Shown piece by piece: positions 1 through 5,994 of a DNA stretch of 8,284 bases. The notes beneath the pieces were generated by a model. That model did no database searches. It was not told where the DNA came from and saw nothing but the letters and a program-made list of their open reading frames with translations. The first letter of the stretch is position 1, and the number at the start of each line of letters is the position of its first letter. This stretch comes from an uncultured Synergistales bacterium (GTDB lineage: Bacteria; Synergistota; Synergistia; Synergistales; Aminobacteriaceae), in the NCBI GenBank assembly GCA_905233295.1, contig CAJODX010000038.1, forward strand, positions 1-8,284. The letters run 5' to 3'. A program made the position numbers and the translations under genes.

Positions 1-659
1 TCTGCACGACTGCACGCGGAAAACCCATTAGGGCAAAAACACCCGGACAGCGTGCTTATATAAAAGCCATTCGGGAAAATTTCATTTTATTTGCATCAGG
101 TCCGGCAGGAACGGGAAAAACATATCTTGCCGTATGTGAAGCTGTTTCAATGTTGAAATCAGGGAAAGTCAACCGCGTTGTCCTCGTTCGTCCTGCTGTT
201 GAAGCCGGTGAAAGTCTCGGCTATCTTCCCGGTGATTTAAGAGAAAAAGTCGAGCCTTATGTCCGACCGTTATATGACGCGTTTTATGATTTGCTTTCTC
301 CTGAAAAATTTTTGCGCTATGCTGACAAGGGCGTGATTGAAATCGTTCCGTTGGCTTACATGCGCGGAAGGACTTTGAATGAAAGTTTTATAATCCTTGA
401 TGAAGCTCAGAACACAACGCCTAAACAAATGAAAATGTTCCTGACTAGACTTGGCTTCGGTTCAAAGGCTGTCGTTACGGGCGATATGACGCAAACGGAT
501 TTGCCCGGCGGTTCACCTTCAGGACTGAGCAGCGTCAGAGAAATTTTGAGCGGTATCAAAGGCATAGGCTTTATGGATTTGAGTTACGCCGATGTCGTTC
601 GGCACGAGATTGTACAGAAAATCGTTCAGGCTTATGAAAAATACGAAAATAAATTATGA
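1..659 (+). CDS. phoH: PhoH-family ATPase, 5' partial
   Basis: PhoH-like cytoplasmic P-loop ATPase, usually linked to RNA metabolism; its exact reaction is poorly defined. The frame is open from base 3 to the TGA at 657-659, giving 218 visible residues. Full-length PhoH/YbeZ proteins are about 320 residues, so roughly the first third lies outside the window. The ATG at 150 is internal, because clear PhoH sequence precedes it: RGKPIRAKTPGQ, then Walker A GPAGTGKT at 99-122. Further on come the VRPAVEAGESLGYLPGD segment typical of the family, Walker B with ILDEAQNTT (DEAQ codons at 399-410), and a sensor-like TGDMTQTDLP at about 478-507. The stop overlaps the pgpH start by 4 bp. Neighbouring pgpH and ybeY are the classic partners of phoH. 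Identification is firm; the biochemical role is known only from the family. Confidence 0.95.
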   Translation, partial: CTTARGKPIRAKTPGQRAYIKAIRENFILFASGPAGTGKTYLAVCEAVSMLKSGKVNRVVLVRPAVEAGESLGYLPGDLREKVEPYVRPLYDAFYDLLSPEKFLRYADKGVIEIVPLAYMRGRTLNESFIILDEAQNTTPKQMKMFLTRLGFGSKAVVTGDMTQTDLPGGSPSGLSSVREILSGIKGIGFMDLSYADVVRHEIVQKIVQAYEKYENKL

Positions 660-2776
660 AGCATAAAAATAAATTCGGGAAAAATTTTTCCGAAAAAAAA
701 ATAAATTTTAAATCCGCGTTACAATTCATTGTGCCTTTAATTTTTCTTCTTGTTGCAGGAATTTTAATCGTTCTTGCTCAATGGGCTGTATTGACTCACC
801 GCGGCGACAGCTTTTCTGTCGGACAGCCTTCACCGGAAACTTACAGGGTTATATCTCAAATGCGCTATGACGATCAGGCTTCAGCAAAATCCCTGCGCTC
901 AATGGTCAATGAGAGTATTCTCGGCGTTATGGTGCGCGATGTTTCGGCAAAGACAAGACTGCAAAGAAGACTTGAAGCTCTTCGCGATATGAAAAACAGC
1001 AGCTCAAACGATTCACCATATCTTTCCGTATTTCCGAAGGCTCTGCTTGACGCTGTAAAAAATCTCGGCGATGAGGAGAAAGCGAGAATCCTCAACACAG
1101 CATTCCGTGTCGGCAGCGCGTATATTGACAGCATTGAAGCTCAGAAAGTTTTTCGCGGCAACACAACCTTAATGGCAACGATTTTATGGAACGAAATCAA
1201 CAAGGCTGAACTTCAGTCAAGAGAAGCGAATTTTATTTATCAGATACTGAGCCGCATGGGAAATCTTACCGTCAAGATAGATGAAGATCTGACCGACCTT
1301 GCAAAAAAAGCCGCCGGTGAAGAAGTTCCAATCATTGACAGAAAGCTCGAACCCGGAGATGTAATCGTAAGCAAAGGCGATATTGTAACAAGACAGAGCG
1401 CGATATTACTGAGACTGCAAGGCTATACTGAAGATGTATTCCCTTACGTGCAGTTAATAATCGTGATTTTATGCGTCCTTGCCCTTCCGCTGTTAATAAA
1501 TATTCTGAAAAAAGGTGCTGGAGAACATAAACCTACATGGTGGTGCGTTGTCTTCATAATGATAACGTCGTGGTGTTCTGAAGTTTTTGCGGCGCGTCTT
1601 GGAATTTACGGTGCCGGAACTCTCGCGGCTGTTACTGTCGCGTATCTGTGTCAGCCCGACTATATTGCGTTCTGTCTTGCTATGTCGGCATCGGGGGCGG
1701 GAGTTTTCATCATAACAAGTCAGGCTGTAGCTCATCAGTTTATATTGATGGTGCTGGCGATTTTTACATCGCTGGGCGGCTTTTACATGATGAGAAATTC
1801 AGAATCCCGCCGTCAGATTTCGCTGAGAATTTTTATTATGGCTTTTCTTATGACCCTTGTGAAAATGTCTGTACGTGAACTTCAGGGACCGCCTTTTGTC
1901 CGCGATAATTTCAGACTTTTTATTCCGCTCGGAGAATTTTGGCAGGAGGCAGGGCTGTTTTTCTTTTACGAAGTCGTTATAACACACGTGAGCCTGTTTA
2001 TTCTGCAATATCTTGAGGAATATTTAGGAACTCTTTCGATTTTGAGCATTCGTGAAATTTCACACCCGTCCAGTCCTCTTTTGCGCGATCTTCAAAGACA
2101 AGCACCGGGAACGTATCAGCACTGTCTGACAATCGCGACTTTAATCGAGGCAGTCGGAATGGAACTCAGAATGGACACGAATTTACTCCGCGCAGGAGCA
2201 TATTATCACGATATAGGAAAGCTGAGGAAACCTCAGTATTTTGTCGAAAATCAGGGCGGCGGACATAACATTCACGATGAAATGTCGCCGATGTTGAGTT
2301 CAATGACAATAATTTCACATGTTAAAGACGGACTTGAACTCGCATGGGAGGCAAAACTCCCGAAACGAATCCGTGATTTTATCGCGGAACATCACGGCAC
2401 AACAAGCACGAGATATTTTTACAACAAAGCCGTTTCAATGGGAGAAAATGTTGAATGGGATTCGTTCTGTTATCCGGGACCTAAACCCCAAAGCCGCGAA
2501 ACTGCGCTGTTAATGATCGTGGATTCCGTTGAAGCCGCTGTACGTGCCGCAAATATCCGCGAGATTGAAGAAGATGACACAAACAGAGAAAAAGGCAAAC
2601 GTCTGAGCGCGATTGAAAAAATTGTGAATCAGGTCGTTACGAGCAAGATTAACGAACATCAGTTTGACAACGTTAATTTTACATTCAAAGATCTGGATTT
2701 GATTAAAAAGACTCTTGTATCTGTTCTGCAGTCAATGTATCACACAAGAAAAGTTAAAAAAATAAAGAAAGGTTAG
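656..2776 (+). CDS. pgpH: Membrane HD-domain cyclic-di-AMP phosphodiesterase (PgpH/YqfF family)
   Basis: Predicted membrane enzyme that hydrolyses the second messenger c-di-AMP to pApA. The 706-residue length fits the family. Order: a short basic cytoplasmic start, one membrane segment (about 23-46), an extracytoplasmic 7TMR-HDED domain (about 47-262), a seven-helix membrane block (about 263-455), and a cytoplasmic HD domain (about 475-650). Candidate metal ligands are visible: H489 in TYQH, the H518-D519 pair in YYHDIGK, H540 in HNIHDEMSP, H555 in IISH, H579-H580 in EHHGT, and D623 in IVDSVEA. The ENQ motif that follows the HD pair in this family is also present. The basic, lysine-rich tail is short. 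Its ATG lies inside the phoH stop codon region and lacks a strong ribosome site, suggesting translational coupling to phoH. Substrate specificity is inferred from family architecture; no key residue looks missing. Confidence 0.93.
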   Translation: MKHKNKFGKNFSEKKINFKSALQFIVPLIFLLVAGILIVLAQWAVLTHRGDSFSVGQPSPETYRVISQMRYDDQASAKSLRSMVNESILGVMVRDVSAKTRLQRRLEALRDMKNSSSNDSPYLSVFPKALLDAVKNLGDEEKARILNTAFRVGSAYIDSIEAQKVFRGNTTLMATILWNEINKAELQSREANFIYQILSRMGNLTVKIDEDLTDLAKKAAGEEVPIIDRKLEPGDVIVSKGDIVTRQSAILLRLQGYTEDVFPYVQLIIVILCVLALPLLINILKKGAGEHKPTWWCVVFIMITSWCSEVFAARLGIYGAGTLAAVTVAYLCQPDYIAFCLAMSASGAGVFIITSQAVAHQFILMVLAIFTSLGGFYMMRNSESRRQISLRIFIMAFLMTLVKMSVRELQGPPFVRDNFRLFIPLGEFWQEAGLFFFYEVVITHVSLFILQYLEEYLGTLSILSIREISHPSSPLLRDLQRQAPGTYQHCLTIATLIEAVGMELRMDTNLLRAGAYYHDIGKLRKPQYFVENQGGGHNIHDEMSPMLSSMTIISHVKDGLELAWEAKLPKRIRDFIAEHHGTTSTRYFYNKAVSMGENVEWDSFCYPGPKPQSRETALLMIVDSVEAAVRAANIREIEEDDTNREKGKRLSAIEKIVNQVVTSKINEHQFDNVNFTFKDLDLIKKTLVSVLQSMYHTRKVKKIKKG
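2764..2772 (+). promoter_or_regulatory. Probable ribosome binding site for ybeY
   Basis: A purine run AAAGAAAGG overlaps the last codons of pgpH and lies 12 bases before the TTG at 2785. The spacing is slightly long, but no better site or start is available because a stop codon in the ybeY frame lies at 2779-2781. It supports the TTG start. Confidence 0.55.
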
Positions 2777-2784
2777 TTTGAATT

Positions 2785-3279
2785 TTGAAGTTATCATTGA
2801 GCATTAACACAGGCGGAGATTCTGAAGACGACAGTAGCGTTTTACCTGAAAAAGCCGCGGAAGTTCTTGAAGGGGAGCTTTCTGAAATTTATCCGGCATC
2901 TGAAAATTACGATTTTGCGGAAATATCTTTGAGTTTTGTAACGCCCGATGAAATCCGCAAATTAAATTTTGATTATCGGAATATTGATGAAGCGACCGAT
3001 GTTCTGTCTTTTCCGCTGATTGATTTTGCTGAAGAAAATAACATCGAAAAAATTCCCGTGCTGGCATTGGGAGATATTGTAATCTGCCGCGAAGAAGTTT
3101 CAAGACTTCACCCCGAACTTGATGAACGCGAAGGGATTTGCCTGATGATTGCGCATTCGTTTTTGCATTTGCTCGGCTTTGACCACGACACTGACGAAAA
3201 ACAGGATTTAATGTGGCGCAGGCAGGACGAAATAAAATCAAAAATTCTTGCTGCGATTGCCTCAAAGGAGAAAAATTAA
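2785..3279 (+). CDS. ybeY: Endoribonuclease YbeY (16S rRNA maturation factor)
   Basis: Zinc-dependent single-strand endoribonuclease involved in 16S rRNA 3' end maturation and ribosome quality control in characterised bacteria. The 164-residue product carries the family signature H-x3-H-x5-H as HSFLHLLGFDH, with zinc ligands H124, H128 and H134. Upstream it has the conserved TDVLSFPL (71-78) and LGDIVIC (95-101) strands. The more usual HGxLHL motif has serine in place of glycine here (HSFLHL), a mild variation. The start chosen is TTG at 2785: an in-frame stop at 2779-2781 rules out a longer form, and no ATG occurs before the conserved core. A purine-rich AAAGG at 2768-2772 precedes it. It sits 8 bp after pgpH and 1 bp before the next gene, a well-known gene order. 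The N-terminal 20 residues are acidic and poorly conserved. Confidence 0.94.
   Translation: MKLSLSINTGGDSEDDSSVLPEKAAEVLEGELSEIYPASENYDFAEISLSFVTPDEIRKLNFDYRNIDEATDVLSFPLIDFAEENNIEKIPVLALGDIVICREEVSRLHPELDEREGICLMIAHSFLHLLGFDHDTDEKQDLMWRRQDEIKSKILAAIASKEKN
3264..3270 (+). promoter_or_regulatory. Ribosome binding site deciding the CNNM/CorC start
   Basis: AAAGGAG, close to the consensus Shine-Dalgarno sequence, ends 10 bases before the ATG at 3281. It lies inside the last codons of ybeY. It favours the ATG at 3281 over the upstream in-frame TTG at 3248, which would add 11 residues without a hydrophobic or conserved character. Confidence 0.8.
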
Positions 3280-3280
3280 A

Positions 3281-4561
3281 ATGGCGGGAATAATTTCTGG
3301 CTTTGTAATTTTATTTCTGCTTTCGGCGTTTTTCAGCGGCGCGGAAACTTCAATAACAGCGACAGGCACAGGCAAACTCAGAACATTGCAAGAGCAGGGC
3401 AAATATAAATTTCTTAATTCAACTTTTCAATGGCTCATAGATGATATGCAGGAGGCTCTGACAGTCTGTTTGATTGCAAATAACGTTGTAAATATTTCGG
3501 CTTCGGCTCTGGCTTCGAGCGTTATGCTGAAAATTTTCGGTTCGGGCGCACTTGTTGTTGTCGTACCCGTTATGACTGTGCTGATAGTTATATTCGGTGA
3601 AATTTTGCCGAAGAGTGCCGCAATGGTTTACTCCGAAAATGTTTTAATATTTTCCGCTCCGATACTCAGGATTCTGGCGGTTTTAATTTCACCCGCGGCG
3701 TGGGTAATGAAAAAATGCGTCAAAGGCATAGGATTTTTGCTTCACCTTGATTTAGGAACTCAGCAGGTTTTCGTTACACGTGATGAAATCGAACAGTTTG
3801 TGAAAATCGGCGAGGAAAGCGGTGCGCTTGAAGCCAACGAGCGCAGAATGATTGACGGCATCATAGACTTTGATGAAACACGCGTTCACGAAATTATGAT
3901 ACCGCGCACGGACATGATAGCGCTTGAAGCTGACGATACTTTAGCTGAAGCCGTAAAACTTTTCATTGATGAGGGACATTCGCGAATCCCTGTATATGAT
4001 GAAAGCCCGGACAATATCATCGGGATTCTTTATGTCAAAGACACATTGAAAAATCTTCTCGATTCGGATTTAACATGCGAAGTCAGAACTTTATTGCGAA
4101 AACCTATTTTTGTTCCCGAAACGATCAGGACTGCCGAACTTCTTGAAAATATGCGCCGCGAACATATTCATATTGCAATAATCGTTGACGAATACGGCGG
4201 CGTTGCAGGTCTTGTAACGATGGAAGATATTCTTGAACAGATAGTCGGCGAGATTCAAGACGAATACGATCAAGAAACTCCTGAAATCCAGAAACTCGAT
4301 GACGGCTCTTACATGGTGCAGGGCGCAACAAGTCTTGAAACTATCAATGAAGCTCTGGAAACAGAATTTGAAAGCGACGATGCTGAAAGTATCGGCGGAC
4401 TCGTTTTAACATTGTCGGGAAGTTTTCCGGAAGCCGGAGAAATTTTTGAATACGGCGGCTGGAAGATAAAAGTCGAAGCTCTCGAAGAACACAGAATAAC
4501 CCTGCTCAATCTTTCAAAAAATGAATCCAGCCCTCAAAATGAGGAAATTTCTGCAGAATGA
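3281..4561 (+). CDS. CNNM/CorC-type transporter with CBS domains (HlyC/TlyC-like)
   Basis: Integral membrane protein of the CNNM/CorB-CorC group, for which Mg2+ export or divalent-cation homeostasis is the best supported role; older annotations call it a hemolysin. From the ATG at 3281 it is 426 residues, normal for the family. Domains: a DUF21/CNNM membrane domain (about 1-145) with SGAETSI near residue 19, NNVVN at 67-71 and the conserved GEILPKS loop at 106-112; a linker; two CBS motifs (about 202-256 and 263-320) containing MIPRTDM, SRIPVYDE, DEYGGVAGLVT and MEDILEQIVGEI; and a C-terminal CorC_HlyC domain (about 336-415). CBS pairs in this family bind Mg-ATP. The start follows the ybeY stop by one base and has a strong ribosome site. 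The acidic tail of about 12 residues is variable. Transport is inferred; the fold assignment is secure. Confidence 0.92.
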   Translation: MAGIISGFVILFLLSAFFSGAETSITATGTGKLRTLQEQGKYKFLNSTFQWLIDDMQEALTVCLIANNVVNISASALASSVMLKIFGSGALVVVVPVMTVLIVIFGEILPKSAAMVYSENVLIFSAPILRILAVLISPAAWVMKKCVKGIGFLLHLDLGTQQVFVTRDEIEQFVKIGEESGALEANERRMIDGIIDFDETRVHEIMIPRTDMIALEADDTLAEAVKLFIDEGHSRIPVYDESPDNIIGILYVKDTLKNLLDSDLTCEVRTLLRKPIFVPETIRTAELLENMRREHIHIAIIVDEYGGVAGLVTMEDILEQIVGEIQDEYDQETPEIQKLDDGSYMVQGATSLETINEALETEFESDDAESIGGLVLTLSGSFPEAGEIFEYGGWKIKVEALEEHRITLLNLSKNESSPQNEEISAE

Positions 4562-4593
4562 AAAAATTTTAAAATTTTAAGGAATATAAAAAC
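4562..4593 (+). other. AT-rich spacer with 16-bp palindrome and murF ribosome site
   Basis: The only real intergenic gap in the forward block. Bases 4563-4578 form a perfect palindrome of alternating A4 and T4 tracts, followed by TAAGGAA (4578-4584), a plausible ribosome site 9 bases before the murF ATG. The palindrome has no GC and no loop, so a stable terminator hairpin is unlikely. A-tracts of this kind can bend DNA. I see no convincing -35/-10 pair, so readthrough into murF is the simplest reading. Confidence 0.5.
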
Positions 4594-5994
4594 ATGAATA
4601 TAAAATTAAAAGATTTATTTTCGCTGATTGGCGTTAATATACCGGAAAAATTCGCCGGACTTGAGTTTCCTTCACATCTTGCCACAGACAGCAGAGATGT
4701 TGTAAAAGGCGGAGCGTTCGTTGCTCTTGAAGGTGAAAAAACTGACGGTCATAAATATATTTCTCAGGCTGTCGAAAACGGCGCGGCTCTCGTGATCGTA
4801 CGGACAGGAAAAAATCCCGGTCTTGATGTTCCTGTTGTCGAACTTGAAAATCCCGAAAGAGATCTGGCACGTCTTGCATCAGAAAAATTGAAGGTTCACG
4901 AAAATCTTCAGGAGATAGTCGCAATCACCGGAAGCGTCGGAAAAACAACAACACGCGCTGCACTTCAAACGGTTTTAAAACAGAAATTCATTGTTCACGC
5001 TCCCGAAAGAAGTTTCAACACTCTCATAGGCTGCACGGCAACGATAATGGCTATGCCGCTTGAAACTGAAATTTTAATCCTTGAGTTTGGCGCAAACAAA
5101 CCCGGCGAAATCCGCGAACTCACAGAATATTTTCCGCCTACAATGTCGGTTTTAACAGCCGTTGCTCCTGTTCATCTTGAAGGTTTCGGCGATGTCGAAG
5201 GAGTTTTGAACGAAAAACTTGAAATAACACGTTCGCCGGTTATGACAAGCATTGTTTATAACAACGATAACGAGTTATTAAACGAAGCGTTCAAATATGT
5301 CGTAAAGTCAATGGGAGTAGGGGAAAGCAAAGATTCAGATTTTGTTATAAGCCACGACACTTCAGATTATAAACTTCCAGCGATGTCATTCGTGCTTGCT
5401 CACAGACCGACTCAGGAAATCGCGCGTTTCACCGTGAACATCTGGGGAAAACACAACGCTGTTCCGATTTCACTTGCCGCAGCTGTCGGACATGAACTCG
5501 GAATAAGTCTTCAGGACTGCGCGGATTCTCTTGAAAATTTTCATGCTCTTGAAGGTCGCGGGCGAGTGATAATTCTCGATGAAAATAAATTTATGGTTGA
5601 TGATTCATATAATGCCAATCCAGCGTCGATGTCTGCTTCACTGGAAACTTTTGCAAAAATAAAAATTCCCGGAAAAATCGCGGTTTTAGGCGAAATGCGC
5701 GAACTCGGCGAAAACTCCGAAAAATATCATGCCGAACTTGAACCTTTGCTTGAAAATCTCGACTGCGTTATCTTAACGGGCGGAACATGGCGTCAAGCAA
5801 TGAAAAACGGAAATTATATTTTTGCGGAAAACTGGCAGGAAGCTCTTGAAGCTGTGAAAGATTTTATGTCATCGAACGAATGGCACGGAATTTTAATAAA
5901 AGGCTCTCACAGTATCGGACTTGAAAATGTCGTGAAATACATGCAAAAGTCTTCCTGTTTAGGCGTAGGGAGTACGTCATTTCATCAAGCTTAA
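4594..5994 (+). CDS. murF: UDP-N-acetylmuramoyl-tripeptide--D-alanyl-D-alanine ligase MurF
   Basis: Cytoplasmic ATP-dependent ligase that adds D-Ala-D-Ala to the UDP-MurNAc-tripeptide, the last soluble step of peptidoglycan precursor synthesis. The 466 residues match the usual length of about 450-470. Visible marks: N-terminal substrate domain with TDSRDV and AFVALEGEKTDGHKY (31-55), the Mur ligase P-loop TGSVGKTTT (112-120), FNTLIG (141-146), EFGAN (164-168), HLEGFG (194-199), a lysine in NEKLEI (K208) at the usual carbamylated position, the adenine-region GKHNA (285-289), DDSYNANP (336-343), and the C-terminal LGEMRELG and ILIKGSHSIGLENVV. MurF is favoured over MurE because the DDSYNANP form is typical of MurF. 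The conserved fold ends near residue 450; the last 16 residues are a non-conserved tail whose final codons overlap the convergent flagellin gene. The mraY gene that often follows murF is absent here. Confidence 0.95.
   Translation: MNIKLKDLFSLIGVNIPEKFAGLEFPSHLATDSRDVVKGGAFVALEGEKTDGHKYISQAVENGAALVIVRTGKNPGLDVPVVELENPERDLARLASEKLKVHENLQEIVAITGSVGKTTTRAALQTVLKQKFIVHAPERSFNTLIGCTATIMAMPLETEILILEFGANKPGEIRELTEYFPPTMSVLTAVAPVHLEGFGDVEGVLNEKLEITRSPVMTSIVYNNDNELLNEAFKYVVKSMGVGESKDSDFVISHDTSDYKLPAMSFVLAHRPTQEIARFTVNIWGKHNAVPISLAAAVGHELGISLQDCADSLENFHALEGRGRVIILDENKFMVDDSYNANPASMSASLETFAKIKIPGKIAVLGEMRELGENSEKYHAELEPLLENLDCVILTGGTWRQAMKNGNYIFAENWQEALEAVKDFMSSNEWHGILIKGSHSIGLENVVKYMQKSSCLGVGSTSFHQA
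5977..5994. other. Convergent 3' overlap of murF and the flagellin gene
   Basis: The last 18 bases of murF, including its TAA at 5992-5994, are shared antisense with the last codons and TGA (5977-5979) of the flagellin gene. No inverted repeat followed by a T-run is evident on either strand here, so transcription from each side could run into the other gene. Both stop positions follow directly from reading the two frames. Confidence 0.85.

Noticed and set aside
150..152. ATG at 150 as the start of phoH
   Set aside because: The same frame is open to the left edge and encodes the PhoH Walker A motif at 99-122, so the gene is truncated by the window and this ATG is internal.
2804..3265. Reverse-strand open frame of 153 codons opposite ybeY
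   Set aside because: It is entirely antisense to a gene with clear YbeY motifs; its translation is rich in Arg, Gln and Cys with no recognisable domain.
3248..3280. TTG at 3248 as the start of the CNNM/CorC gene
   Set aside because: It lies inside ybeY, and a strong AAAGGAG sits correctly before the ATG at 3281, where family-like hydrophobic sequence begins.
4563..4578. Palindrome before murF as a rho-independent terminator
   Set aside because: It has no GC pairs and no loop, so it would not form a stable hairpin, and murF follows within 20 bases.
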